Below, piece by piece: positions 47,179 through 61,100 of a stretch of DNA of 64,000 nucleotides (position 1 is its first letter; each line of letters begins with the position of its first letter). The stretch is from Megaleporinus macrocephalus (taxonomy: Eukaryota > Chordata > Actinopteri > Characiformes > Anostomidae), in assembly GCA_021613375.1 (NCBI GenBank), contig CM038714.1, positions 42,543,123-42,607,122 of the forward strand. The letters run 5' to 3'. Both the position numbers and the translations under genes were made by a program. The notes under the pieces were generated by a model. The model worked only from the letters and a program-made list of their open reading frames with translations, had not been told where the DNA came from and ran no database searches.

Positions 47179-47181
<3 letters not shown>

Positions 47182-48066
47182 GGGTTGGACAATGACACTG
47201 AAACACCTGTCATTTTAGTGTGGGAGGTTTCATGGCTAAATTGGACCAGTCTGGTGGCCAATCTTCATTAATTACACGTTGCACCAGTAAAAGCAGAGTG
47301 TGAAGGTTCAGTTAGCAGGTAAGAGAACAGTTTAGCTCAAAATATTGAAATGCACACAACATTATGGGACATACCAGAGTTCAAAAGAGGACAAACTGTT
47401 GGTGCACGTCTTGCTGGGGCATCTGTGACCAAGACAGCAAGTCTTTGTGATGTATCAAGAGCCACGGTATCCAGGGTAATGTCAGCATATCACCAAGAAG
47501 GACCAACCACATCCAACAGGATTAACTGTGGACGCAAGAGGAAGCTGTCTGAAAGGGATGTTGGGTTCTAACCCGGATTGTATCCAAAAAACATAAAACC
47601 ACGGCTGCCCAAATCACAGCAGAATTAAATGTGCACCTCAGCTCTCCTGTTCCCACCAGAACTGTCCGTCAGGAGCTCCACAGTGTCAATATACATGGCC
47701 GGGCTGCTATAGCCAAACCTTTGGTCACTCGTGCCAATGCCAAACGTTGGTTTCAATGGTGCAAGGAGCGCAAATCTTGGGCTGTGGACAATGTGAAACA
47801 TGTATTGTTCTCTGATGAGCCCACCTTTACTGTTTTCCCCACATCCGGGAGAGTTACGATGTGGAGAAGCCCCAAAGAAGCGTACCACCCAGACTGTTGC
47901 ATGCCCAGAGTGAAGCATGGGGGTGGATCTGTGATGGTTTGGGCTGCCATAGCATGGCATTCCCTTGGCTTGTGCTAGATGGGCGCATCACTGCCAAGGA
48001 CTACCGAACCATTTTGGAGGACCATGTGCATCCAATGGTTCAAACATTGTATCCTGAAGGCCCATG
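47179..48066 (+). mobile_element. Tc1-like element, 3'-truncated, transposase frameshifted
   Basis: The left end CAGGGGTTGGACAATGACAC with TGAAACACCTG is a Tc1-type terminus. Broken frames encode PEFKRGQTVGARLAGASVTK (paired-like helix-turn-helix), RTVRQELHSVNIHGRAA, HVLFSDEPTFTVF (second catalytic Asp region) and VKHGGGSVMVWAAIAWHSLG, ending MVQTLYPEGP. The last catalytic acidic residue region and the right end are missing. Stop/frameshifts at about 47570 and 47975. Confidence 0.85.
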
Positions 48067-48600
48067 ATTTAGAGGGGGTGGCCCATTCAATATCTTCAAT
48101 ATAGACAGTGAACTGAACCAATCAAGATATAGGACGAAAGCGGCCCCACCCTTTCTCTGCGGGGTCCCAGTAACTCCCGCTAGTTTCAGTGTCGAGCATG
48201 TGTGTTAATAAAGAAGCAACAATGAGAAACCGTAGTGGCAGAAAGAGGGTGCGGAGAAGTTACTTGCGAAGAGATTGAAGCGTGTCTCTGTAGATGTGCT
48301 AAGATCACAGATAGGTTCTCTGCTGTAGCCTCCATGTCCTCTGTGACAGCAGAGCTCCAGCAACAGTAGGTTGTAGGTGAAGACAGCAGCAGCAGGCAGG
48401 CAGAGCAGCAGCCAGAGATGCAGGCTTTTGACAGAGAACCCGAGGAACAGACAGAGCGGGAGAGTGTAGTACGTTAGCAGGTAGTATTGTTAGGACAACA
48501 CAGGGACTCTGAGGTGATGAACGTTAGTTCTTTTACATGAGAATGAAGAGTAACGGCGATCGATTAGTATCAGTATTTATAGGTATTTACATCCTTCCCA
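48067..48600. other. Unidentified GC-richer segment
   Basis: It has tracts such as GAAAGCGGCCCCACCC, GGGGTCCCAGTAACTCCCG and a CAG-rich stretch near 48380-48420. No coding frame or family is recognised. It is flanked by transposon remnants. Confidence 0.4.
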
Positions 48601-48604
48601 AATT

Positions 48605-48710
48605 GAACCCAGTTGAAAATCTGTGATCTCAACAGCAGAGGGCAGTTCACACGAGAAAACCCAAGAAAACTGTTTTATTCTAAAAATCTGTAAATAAAAA
48701 CATGAGGCTT
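48605..48710. repeat. Tc1-associated tail repeat
   Basis: GAAAATCTGTGATCT...CAGTTCACAC and CTGTTTTATTCTAAAAATCT match 44130-44220, the 3' part of the Tc1-like pseudogene downstream of copy A. Confidence 0.7.
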
Positions 48711-49950
48711 ATCCATTCATTCATCACAAAGCTGAAGTCAGCTTTTTAGTTGTGTGTAACTGGAAGGTGAAACCAGCTTTGTGAAGGTGGTAATTGTCAG
48801 GATGGCACAGAGATTTCAGGCCTCATCCTTGTCCCGTTCTTTGTATCTGCCTGTAATGCACAGAATGGCTATAAAGATCATTCTACTTCAAGCTAAAACT
48901 GAGTTAAATCTTTCCATCTTGCTCACCTACATCACATAAAGCTTCTTTGCATAACCGTAGTGGTTAGAAACACTGAAAAAAAGACTTTTTCTGAAATTTT
49001 GAATGAAAACACATCTGTTATGATCTGCTGATGTCATAATATATAAAAAGCTATGAAAAGTGTGACAAGATGCCACAGTGCCCCTACTTTATATCCATTC
49101 TGCTTGTAAAGTAAGGTTAAGTTAATAACAGTCTCTGACTTTTGAACAGTCATTGTGTTTAAATAAAAAAACAAATCATTCTATCAAATATTTACATCCA
49201 ATTTATGGTTACTTCATGAGCTCTATCTAAACAGAACTCTTTAACTGTACACCAGCAAGGAGCTATGAGGTTTGCAATACATTAGCCAGTGATTGTACAT
49301 TAAAAATATGATGTTATTTTTACATCAAAGCACAAACAGATACTTCTAAACAACAAAGCTGCTTCTCTGGAACTGAAGAAATAAACCAGAGAGATTACAA
49401 CCTTCTCAAACAATAAACCTCCAGCTTTGAAATGATCTGGAATATAGTACAATCAAACACTCTACACATTGTTTTAAACTTGGGCTCTTTTTCACTGATC
49501 TACATCTGAATGCATGTACAAATAGTACAAATAAGACATTCTTACCTACAACATCCTTTAATATCTTCAGTTTCCTAATAAATCATACTGCAGTGAACTG
49601 TTTCAGATTCATTCCACACTCCTCGCTCTTCTATATGAGCTACATCTCGTCTCCTCAGGAGCTACAGGTGAGGCCCTCACTCATTGATTCAAAGAGACAG
49701 CCTCTTTTTCATTATGCTGCATTTAGAGCTCCATCTCAGTGTATTTTGTGCATCCATTGCAACAGAACTCTTTCTCTACATCAGGAGACAGGCATCCTGA
49801 AAATCTGCAGTAGTGGACATTTAGTGGTGCATTAGAATTCAAACTGTGTCAAATATTTATGTTGTAGTTTGTAAAATCTTCTAAATACATCATTAATGTT
49901 CAAACAGTGTAAGTATCAGCATTTGAGTTACAGTCCATTTATTTAAAGCT
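48711..49950. other. Intergenic sequence before aadacl4 copy B, nothing recognised
   Basis: Only short open frames without family motifs are present. Confidence 0.5.
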
Positions 49951-50057
49951 TAGTTAAATCACTTACTCTGAACCTTATGGCTGTGGTGTGTGTAAAGAGT
50001 CTACAGGTCAGATCCAGCGCAGGTATTGTGAAATGTAAGCTAACATTGTCCCTGCAC

Positions 50058-50065
50058 TATAAAAG
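50058..50065 (+). promoter_or_regulatory. TATA box upstream of aadacl4 copy B exon 1
   Basis: TATAAAAG followed by GGGAGGG lies 59 bases before the ATG. This is a canonical TATA box placed for a short 5' UTR of roughly 30 bases. The matching position in copy A reads TATATAG, and in the decayed copies TATAAG. Confidence 0.6.
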
Positions 50066-50123
50066 GGGAGGGCGGGCATGTGTGGCCTGTTCATTGCCTT
50101 ACACAGATCTTTCCGAGGCCATC

Positions 50124-50300
50124 ATGGAGATAGGAGCAGTGGTTTTAGTTACTGGTTTTGCTGCACTGGTTGCAGCTTTCTGCTTGTTGGTCATTTGTTT
50201 GGTGTATTTAGAAGTGAGGAACGTGGAGATTCCTCCTGGAGTTGCTAATCGTGGAAAACTCTACACTTCGCATTGCTTCATTGTAGGAATATCAGTTGTG
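50124..50300 (+). CDS. aadacl4: aadacl4 copy B exon 1
   Basis: It encodes 59 residues beginning MEIGAVVLVTGFAAL with the same membrane anchor as copy A, and a GTAAGT donor directly after a complete codon. An open frame continues upstream to 49977, but homology to copy A and the TATA box position favour the ATG at 50124. Confidence 0.86.
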
Positions 50301-53300
50301 GTAAGTGTGCATATGACGTTTGTGTGTTTAATAACTGACATAATTTTAAAATCCCCAGATGTTGTCTGTAGCAGTAAAAACACAGTAACATTTATGTCCT
50401 ATACATATTGAACATTTGTGTGTATATTTCATGTTACATGTACAAATACCTGCCTTTTCTAAGAAAGCATGAAATAAGCAAAAAGTCAAGCCTTATTTTA
50501 CATTTTATTTTATTTTTATGTTAAAGGACTTTGGTGTAATGTGCAGGCATGTTCTAATTCATCTTTAACTATAATAGAGATTGTATTTGTGTCAAATGAT
50601 AAGTTATTATGTGACTTGGTACTTAATACAAAGTTCATGTTTGCGGAAACCCCACGACATGTAATGCTTAAATGCTGTATGAACTTATATGTACTAATAA
50701 TTTAATGATGGTTTATTAGTGATTACCCTAAAGCTTGTTTTCAGCTTGCATCTACTGAAACTACTGTCAACTGTAATCTTCTATACAATGGAGCTGAGCA
50801 TGTCTGAGTATGAGTACTTGCAGAGGGTTGGGTGTTTTAACTTACCATGAAATCTTTTGAGTTTTACGTTCAAACACATTTAAGAGAACGACTCATTCTA
50901 ATTTATGCCTAAGTATCAGAACAAAGGTCTAAAGTTTGTAAAGAGTTTATCTAGAGTTATCTCTTAGGAAGTCTTTGTACAGGCCAGTGGTGACTGTTGC
51001 CATTTCAAGGGCGTAGATTTGCTTTTGACCACCCCCCCATTGCCTTTTTTCTTGTTGTAGTTTTCTCTTTGCTCCATGAAAAATGATAAAGGTCATATAC
51101 TGATATACTACATATACTACAGGTCTCATACAAGCAATAATAAATCTCAAATATGGGGGCAGCTGGGGGCGTTTGTGTTCTTAGAGCGTTACTAACATTT
51201 ACATTACATTTACATTTACGGCGTTTAGCAGACACTCTTATCCAGAGTGACTTACATAAGTGCTTTGTGTTCAGTCAGAGTATGAGTATCTCTATCTAGT
51301 ACAAACAGGTTTCAGTCCAAACTACTCGAGCTCAAACACTGCCATAAACAAGTACCAGTGCTGATGCCTAGAAAGAAGACAACAAAATATAAGATTAGAC
51401 ACACTGCAATACCTAGAAAGACTGGAACACCGACAGAGAAGAGAATAAATACAAGACTACATACAATAGAAGTGCTATACCTAGCAAGACTGGAATACCA
51501 ACAGAGAAGAGAATAAATACAAGACTACATACAGTACAAGTGCAATACCTAGCAAGACTGGAACACCTACAGAGAAGAGAATAAATACAAGACTACATGC
51601 AGTATAAGTGCAATACCTAGCAAGACTGGAACACCTACAGAGAAGAGAATACATAGAAGACTACATACAGTAGAAGTGCTATACCTAGCAAGACTGGAAC
51701 ACCTACAGAGAAGAGAATAAATACAAGACTACATACAGTACAAGTGCAATACCTAGCAAGACTGGAACACCTACAGAGAAGAGAATAAATACAAGCCTAC
51801 ATACAGTAGAAGTGCAATACCTAGCAAGACTGGAATACCAACAGAGATGAGAATAAATACAAGACTACATACAGTACAAGTGCAATACCTAGCAAGACTG
51901 GAATACCTACAGAGAAGAGATTAAATACGAAACTACATACAGTATAAGTGCAATACCTAGCAAGACTGGAACACCTACAGAGAAGAGAATACATACAAGA
52001 GTACATACAGTATAAGTGCAATATCTAGCAAGACTGGAATACATACAGAGAAGAGAATACATACAAGACTAAATACAGTATAAGTGCAATACCTAGCAAG
52101 ACTGGAATACATACAGAGAAGAGAATAAATACAAGACTACATAGAGTAGAAGTGCAATACCTAGCAAGACTGGAACACCTACAGAGAAGAGAATAAATAC
52201 AAGACTACATAGAGTAGAAGTGCAATACCTAGCAAGACTGGAACACCTACAGAGAAGAGAATAAATACAAGACTACATACAGTACAAGTGCAATACCTAG
52301 CAAGACTGGAACACCTACAGAGAAGAGAATAAATACAAGACTACATACAGTATAAGTGCAATACCTAGCAAGACTGGAATACATACAGAGAAGAGAATAA
52401 ATACAAGACTACATACAGTATAAGTGCAATACCTAGCAAGACTGGAACACCTACAGAGAAGAGAATAAATACAAGACTACATACAGTATAAGTGCAATAC
52501 CTAGCAAGACTGGAATACATACAAAGAAGAGAATAAATACAAGACTACATACAGTATAAGAATAAGAACAAACTGTAGACCAGGGGAGTAGCTAGCCCTA
52601 GTTTAGAGTCCCAGCACCCCTAAAGATTATAGTAAAAAACATCTTCAAAGTCTGTCACAAGCTGGAAATGTTAAAACTATAGAGAGTATATGGTTAAACC
52701 AATTATTTTAACAACGAATAGACAGCCTGTCACGGTTATGTCGTGTGTTTCTTCTGTTGGTCTATGTCCTTGTTTACATCCTGTCATTCCCATGTGCTTC
52801 TGTTGACATCATGTGCTTCTGTTGACATCATGTGCTCCTCTTGTCTCCTCCCCCCACCTGCCCTGAGTTAGTGTCTCCGCCCTGTCCCAGGTGGTCCGTG
52901 TTCCCTTTGTCTTCTTATACCTTCTGTTCAGCAGTGTGGCTGTTTCTCTGTCTATGTGGAGTTGGCATGTGATAGTTGATGGTGTTTTTGGATTTCTGTT
53001 TGTTGTTTAAGTATAGATGATAATAAAAACCTGCACTTGTATCCACCTCTCCTGGCTTTGCCTGCTACAGTGCCACACAGCCAAATCACAGAGTCAAATC
53101 TGTGAGTTTACATCTAAAGTGTAACCAACATTACTTAAGCCATAGTGCAACTGATATCTAATAATTAGCACTATTAAAAGTAGGAACAATGCTTGACCCA
53201 CTAAATTGGTCCATAAAACTACTTAAGTAACATTATCACAGTATAAAAAGTATTTCACTGTCTCTCAATTAAATGATATAACATATTTAGACAGATACTG

Positions 53301-53911
53301 TTGCCCCTTTCAAATTAAAGAGTGATAAGTTATTGTGCTTTATCAGAATTCTAGCGATAGACGTGTCAACTTAACCACCTATGTAGTCTAATAATATCCC
53401 TGCACAAGGTTGCAGTTTTCTCTGGCTTAGTGAGTTTCAATTGAAGTTAGACCTGCTATTCGTAGCTACAGCTGATGTTGGCCTGCTGTATGCTGATTAT
53501 GATGACTTACACGTTTCTTTGAAAATCAGCTCCTTTTGTCCACCTTCTTTTTTGCTGCCATCCTCACTCCCATGTTTTGACACCCATGTGTCTCCCACGT
53601 TGCACCTAAGTCTTGCACAGTGAGTCTCATATGACTGGGAAGTTTTCCTTTCAGTTTTCCTTCCAGCTACAGACTCTGAAGTGACAGCAGGGAAAGACAG
53701 CCAATCACACGAGCCATATATGTACCTCTGGCCTTTCTGTACCTCTAGAGTAATGAGACGTTGACAGATCTGTTTTTTTTTATTATTGGTGGGGACAATT
53801 CAATAATTGCTGGATATTGGTGGGGACACGTCACTTTCGTCCATGTTATTTCTTGTTCTTGTTCTTGTGCCATTTTCTAGATTGTGCAAATCAGTTCAGT
53901 AACATGTTAGC

Positions 53912-53956
<45 letters not shown>

Positions 53957-56900
53957 TTCTGACATGGTGTGGTTGTATGGACTTTGTGCCAAATGTTTTG
54001 AATCCACAGCAAAATGTTAAGTGTCAAAGTCTTCAAAGTCTCTTGCCATTGTTTGTTCTGTTGCAGATCTTTTGATTTGGAATTGGTTTTTTTTTGTTTT
54101 TTTACCAGGGCACAGTTCTTTGAGGAAGTCGTTCACCTGCTGTCTCGATGACGGCAAGGCTGGTGGCCCACTAGTGTTTTCTTGCCATTGTAGGAAAAAA
54201 ATCACTTTTGAAACACTCTACACAGTGCTCATTGGTAATGTTCCACAGGTCCCTTTTTGTTTTCTTTTGTAAATTAGTTTAGTAAATAATTTCAATATCA
54301 AAATGATAAATAAAGCCAATTATACAGTTATGACTAAGGTGGCACATAAATAAATCTAAAGTATTGAATGAAATTATTTGAGACTAGAATTTTTGTAGAT
54401 AATTATACAAAACAGCAGACCTGAAAATAGAAATTCATGGTAAGGTTGGCTTTAAAATAATACCTTCTCGTCCTTATCAGGATCACAAAAAGTGGACGCG
54501 CTCACTTGCACTCTGCATTGGTCAGATGACTTCTGAGACAGGTCTTTCGAACAGTTGGCCATACATACCCACTCTGAGAGCAGTGATCTGTCTCAAACAT
54601 GGCAGAGCACTTCATACTTACTGTCAAACTGTCATATTTATTAATGTAACATATGCTCAGCATCCTATGTCCCCCTGTGTGAAACACTGTAGCACTCAAA
54701 TTAAATATATTAGGAGTCTATTAGGTAACATTCCAGGTTCGCATCTAGTAGCACCAACTAGCCCAGCAGTATTCACTAAAGGACTGAGCAGGCAAGCTTT
54801 GCAGCTGTTTAAATCAGTATCTCTTAACACTGCTTCTGGTGATTTACTACTGTGCCTGGCATTAGCATAGGTTTCCGTTTTACATGCGGATGGTGGGGAC
54901 ATGTCCCTACCTATATTGCTGGATGAGAGAATTGTCTCTATGAACGTTTGAGCAAACTCATTTATTATCTTTGTTGTGAAGTCATAGTAGATCATTCCAG
55001 TGTTCCTTCCCCAGCGTATGTCTCCAAGACACTGTTTAGGCATGCTAGCATTTCATTGTTTGAAGGGAGCAGGCTCTCTAAGTGCCGGTATGTGCTGTTA
55101 TGCAAGAAAAGGTGCCGGTATGACAAAGAGTAATAACACCACTTCAAGCACCATTCATGTCACATGGTTTTCGTAAGCCGGAGGGTGGAACACATTCCCC
55201 TTCAAGCAGATAAATGGAAACCTGTGTCAAAACATGCATTCTCTGATTTGAGGTTTAACCAGTCAACTCCTGGCACAAAGGGAATGAATAAAAGTGGATG
55301 ATGCAAGGCAATGCACCCACTTAAGCAGACAGGAACTGGACCCCTTTGTCCCATTTCAGTAGACATTCCCAATTTGGTTTACTTTATATTGCCTTTACCT
55401 TAATCCTTGCCTAAACACTGTATTTGAAACACCCTACTATATACTGCTTAGGTATTGATTGTGTAGTATATGCAGTATGTGACCCACACTAATATCCCCA
55501 CTACGGTAAAGATTCCTCGAAGATGCACCGCCAAAGCTGTCTTCTTGTGCTCTGAAAGGGCGTGCACTGATTCTGTCAGTTTATCAATAGTCAATATCAA
55601 ATTAATGACATTAAAATTTTCCAATTTCCCCAGTTTCTGCTCATTCTCTCCATTCCTTCTACTCCTTTCTTCTCCTTGATTCCTTCAAGGACAGGAGCAG
55701 TAGATGCAGTCTCTGAGTTGTTAGATGACCAGGCATTTCCACTCAGTTGCTTGATAGACAGCACAGATAAACACCTTCTTCTGAGAAGGACTCCTGGGAA
55801 AATGTGCCCACATATTCAGAAACAAAAGATTTCAGAAGTAAAAACCAGTAAATAGAAAATTAGCAAATAGAAACAGCAAAGAAAGCAAAAATGCGAATTA
55901 AGTTGGATATACAGTTGTGGCCAAAGTTTTGAAAATGGTATACATTTTGGTTTTCACAAAGTTTGCTGCCTCAGTTCTTATGATGGAAATTTGTATTAAC
56001 TCTAGATTGTGAAGAGTGGTCAGATGAATTGCAATTAATTGCAAAGTCATCACAAAAATTACTGCCTTCCAGCTGCTGCATTTTAGCTCTACAACATGGC
56101 CTGCAAACATAATTTCAGTGAAGGTCCTCTAGCTCAGAAGAAAAGGTTCATGAGGACAAGACAACTGATATCACTCTATGGTGCTGATTAGAAGAGCAGA
56201 CTGGTTGCTTTAAAAGGGTAGTGGTGCTTTAAAGTTTTCTTCAAGGAAACACATGCAGTCATCATTGCATTGCATCAAAAGGGTTTCACAGGCAAGGACA
56301 TTACTGATTGTAAGATAAAACCCCAATCAACCATTAATCCAATCATCAAGAACTTCAAGGAGAGTGGTTCAATTGTGGTTAAGAAGACTTCAGGGCGCCC
56401 AACAAAGTCAAGCAAGTATCAAGACTGTCTTCTAAAGAGGACGCAGCCATGAGATCAGGTCACCACCAGTGCAGAGATTGCTCAGGAATGGCAGAGAGCA
56501 GGTGTGAGAGCATCTAAACATATAGTGAGACGAAGGCTTTTGGAGGACAGCTTGGTGTCAAGAAGGGCAGCAAAGAAGCCACTTCTCTCTAAGAAAAACA
56601 TCAAGGACAGACGGACATTCAGCAGGAAGTACAGGGGTTGGACTGCGGAGGACTGGTGTAAAGTTATTTTATCTGATGCCCCCTTCAGACTGCTTGGGAC
56701 GTCGGAAAAAATAATTGTCCGGAGAAGAAAAGGTGAACGCTGTGTCATGCCAACAGTGAAGCATCCTGAGACCATTCATGTGTGGGGAATAAGGAACAGT
56801 ATCAAAACATCCTCCAAGAGCAACTTCTCCCAACAATCCAGAAGCAATCTGGAGATAAACAATGCTTTTTTCAGCATGATGGACCACCATGTCACAAGGT

Positions 56901-58113
56901 AAACGTGATAACCAAGTGGCTCTGTGAATAAAACATTAACATGTTGGGTCTCTGGCCAGGAAACTCCCAAGATCTCAATCCCATTGAGAACCTGTGGTCA
57001 ATTCTCAAAAAGAGGGTGAACAAACAAAAACCCAGAAACTGCAATCAACTGATTAGGCAAGAATGGGTTGCCATCATTCAAGATTTTGCCCAGAAGCTAA
57101 TATCCAGCATGCCGAGGTGAATTACAGAAGTCAACACTGTAAATATGAAGTCTTTGCTTAAACTGGATGTATTTGTCAATAAAAAGTTAACACATGTATG
57201 GAATGCTTATAATTGTACTTCATTATACCATATGAACATCTGACAACATGTTCTAAAACAACTGAGGCAGCAAACTTTGTGAAAACCTTTCGTAAACAAA
57301 TATCTACAATTTTCTACCTCCTTCTCTGTAGCCCTGCCTTCTGTTTTGGAAGTCATGTGCACACTTTTCACAGCTGTTTTTGTGTGTATGTATTGTTCGT
57401 AGGAGACCGGGAGCAGGTGTTGTGAAACGTGAGAACATTGTTTCTGTACTATAAGAATGGTGGGGAGGATGGCATGCTTGACCTGCTCACTGCCTCACAC
57501 AGAGCTTTCCCAGTCCGCCATAGCGATAGGAGCAGTGGTTAGATTACTGGTTTGGCTGCACTGGTTGCAGCTTTCTGCTTGTGGGGAATTTGTTTGGTTT
57601 ATTTAGAAGCGAGGAGTGCAGAGATTCCTACTGGAATTGTTAATCGGGGAATACTCTACACTTTGCACTGCTTTGTTGTAGGAATAGCAGATATGACTTT
57701 TGTAGGCATTTAATAATGTTATTAAAGCAGTATGAAATACAGGACTGTAGGAAAGTTCATAAGACTTTGGTGGAATGCGCAAGGATGTTATTCATCTTTA
57801 ACTTTCCTGGACTGTATAATTATAATTATTACTATTATTACTATAATTATTATTAGTTATCAAGTGACTATTTATACTGTGCGTATTTTGAAATAATGCT
57901 GATTAACCTGAAGCTTGTTTTTATCAACTGAAGCTACTGTCTGCTGTAATCTTTTAAACCATAGAGCTGGTACCTGCAGACAGTTGGTAGTTTATTACTA
58001 TGAGTGTTTCTGTCAAGCACACAAAAGAGAAGAACTCACTCTGAAACATACCCAAACATACCAGAACTAAGGTCTTAAGTGATTTTACCTGCTTAGCCAC
58101 TGCAGCCAGTATG

Positions 58114-58179
<66 letters not shown>

Positions 58180-61100
58180 TGTAATCAGTGGCATTTAAAT
58201 TGTGTTTGTTAATACCTCAACCAACACAGATTTAACACATTTACCCACCGGTACACTCCATACAGCTTATGAAGGGCTTGGCAGTGAATTGATGAGCTGG
58301 ATCAGGTGTTTTAAAGTAGAAAACAGTTCTAGCTGTGCAGAATTGTAGGTCTCTCAAAGCAGGGTTCATACACACTCATTTAAACATCTCCCAAACTCAT
58401 CCAATCTGCCCTTTACTGGACACTGCCAGATCACAGCTCACAGAGTGGACTTGGCTACATTCTCAGAAACCTATCACTTTAAATCAGCTGACCAGCTAAC
58501 TAAGCAAACCTCTTCTAATGCACATCATGGATCAAACTTGACCTATATTGTGTATCTCTTTGGTAAATCTTTCTAAATCAGTATATTTTATTATTTAATG
58601 TTATATGTATTAATTAAAACAATATTTTTTGACTTCAAACATAGCTGTTGTAAACATGTTCCTGTCTGTAAATGTTAACAAATATCACTAGGTCCTATCA
58701 AATTCCATAGTGTATACATAAGATCCATTTTGAACCATGTTGTATGTTAGAAGGAAAGTGATACGAAAATGATTCTTTTTAAAAAAGTACAAGAAATGAA
58801 ACTGAAATCAGGATTTGCAATGCTCAAAAACAAGTTAATCAAGAAATTCAAGGAAGGATGAAATTAATTTATTGCAACAAAAATACTAAATAAAATATCG
58901 GGTCACTTTTGCTCCATTTTGTGAAATCAAAGGGTTAAACATCTAAAAGTGCTATGTAAAGGGTCTTTTGTCTCCTTAATAGCTGACTAATACAGAAAAA
59001 AGCCAGACAACTAAACCATGTGCATCAGTGGATTTACTTAAAATCACTGTTTGACATATAACATATTAGGGTAATGCATGCTGGGTATTGAAGTGAGACA
59101 ACATTGATCAACGTGAACACTAAAAAAAAGACAAAAACATTTTTGAAATATTTTTGATATCATGTTCAATTAAAATGAACATGTTCTGTCAAACTACATT
59201 AGAAATATAACTGTTTGTGTTTATGTTACTAAAGATCTGAACACATTGAAGCGGACTTTCACCAAAACCTCTCTACATAATTCAGTCATTGGAAGTCGTT
59301 TGATGTAAAATATGTACCAGAGGATGTGATGTCTACCACATGGATATAGTAATTTTATTAAATATCCAAAACTACCTCTTCTGAGTTCTTATAGTTGATG
59401 CTGATTATGATAAAATAGTTCTCAATTTAAACCAAATTCACAGCCTTTGGATGAATGAGTTAAAAAATACAGTGTGAGGCTGTCAAAACTGTTGTGAATC
59501 CATTACAATTCCTTGTAAAATCTTCATCTGAGGCAGCTATTAGAGGCCTTATGTTTCTTCAGAATGGCACATTTCACATCCGTTCATTCAGAATGACTTT
59601 GTTTACATCAATTAAGCCAGAATTTGGAAAAATCTCTGGAATTCCTCTTTAATGTTCACAGATCTGACAATCACACAAGTTTAAGGAGTCCATGTTGAGC
59701 TTATTTAAATGAGCTGAATGAACTAATTCTGGGTGAATGTTGTGTTTAATCTGTTTTCAGGGCCGAATCCTCGAGCGTCTGGGTTTGTGTAGTGAGGTGA
59801 GTTTCACTCAAAAGTGTTCGGATGGCTTTAGCATCAAACAACCGCCCACGCCTGGTCTCCGCATTAAGGACATGACCTTCAGTGGTGTGCCCGTGAGGGT
59901 GTATGAGCCCACAGCTGCTTCGGGTCAGAAGAAGCGAGGACTGATGTTCCTTCATGGTGGAGGATGGATGTTTGGCAGTATAGGTAAGGCCTGCAGTGTC
60001 TTTGGCTGATTTGAATATCAAAATATATGTTACTTTAAGTGATGTTGATATAATTCTCTTGTTTCTGAATGTAGATTTATATGACAATAATTGCCGGCAC
60101 ATTGCCAAAGAGACTGATACCACAGTTGTGTCAGTTGGGTAAGTCTACTTTATATAATTAGTACTGTCTAGAATGAACTGTAGACTCTAAAGAGACTACT
60201 CTTTCATGGAAAAAGGTCTAGCTTGTAGCCTAGGATTGATATATGCTGTGCAAAGAAAAAAAAAACCTGAGAGCATGAGATCAGAATTTGTTTAGAAAAA
60301 AAAGTAGGAAAACAAAACCCTTCCCAATTTCTCAAGCATAGACCTGAATGCCGGTTTCTGGACTGTGCTAAATGGAACCATCTCCTCAACGAGATACCCC
60401 GTTACGGCAAAGGTCAGGCGTTTATGTCTGTGACTTTCTCGACTGTATTTGGAACCTTGCGCAACTAACGCATTCAGCCACCTCTAACTGTCGGCTGGAA
60501 CCAACCTGAGCTGTTCTTTTTGAGGCTGCTCCACGGCTTGTTGGTGCTGGTGGGGGCAGTTGCACTTCGATAGCTGGACGATGGGTAGCTAGGTGGGATC
60601 TCAAATTTGATGTATTTGCTCATTTCATAGCAACCTTTCGGGCCCAGTTTTTGCATATTGCCTGGTCTAAATTGGCTGGCTCTTCCTTTTCATTCGGTTG
60701 AAAGCCGAAATGCTCCCAAACTGCCGAAGTCGCATTTGGTTTTGGGACCAGAGTAGCCGCCATTGTTTCTATTAAAAAAACACCCAGCAGGCAGCAGCGA
60801 CGGACGCGAACAGTCAACGTTTTTAAATAATAATTAACATCCACTGCACACGCCGCAAAGTGGCTTACGTGTAAAACAAAAAGAACCTTGCGAAAAAATG
60901 AAAACACGAACATGGCAGTGTGACGGTTGCTTGCAATTTCCTGCGGTTGGCAGGTCAATAGTGCAGTATTACAATATTGCGGTTATGATGTACTGAAGTC
61001 TCATTATGATATCACCGGCATTCAAGAAACTATGTAACACATCATCATGCTGTTCTAATAAAGGAGCAGTTTTGGATCCATCAATGATCTCCATGCATTT

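Larger units (their letters stand above)
49950..51000 (+). repeat. aadacl4 duplication unit, 5' module (copy B)
   Basis: Promoter, exon 1 and early intron 1 are homologous to 33850-34870. The shared non-coding parts include TAAGTGTGCATATGAC after exon 1 and GCTTGCATCTACTGAA at about 50745. Confidence 0.75.

Noticed and set aside
47350..48067. Functional Tc1 transposase gene
   Set aside because: At least two frame breaks and loss of the C-terminal catalytic region and right terminus.
49977..50123. Upstream extension of aadacl4 copy B exon 1 (earlier Met at 49977)
   Set aside because: The extension crosses the TATA box and has no counterpart in copy A, where the frame opens at the homologous MEIGAVV start.
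51400..52560. Regular repeats that might suggest a CRISPR array
   Set aside because: The whole 68-bp unit is repeated with no unique spacers, in a vertebrate intron; it is a minisatellite.
55912..57288. Functional Tc1 transposase gene
   Set aside because: The frame is interrupted by a stop at about 56450 and further frameshifts, and the right terminus is incomplete.
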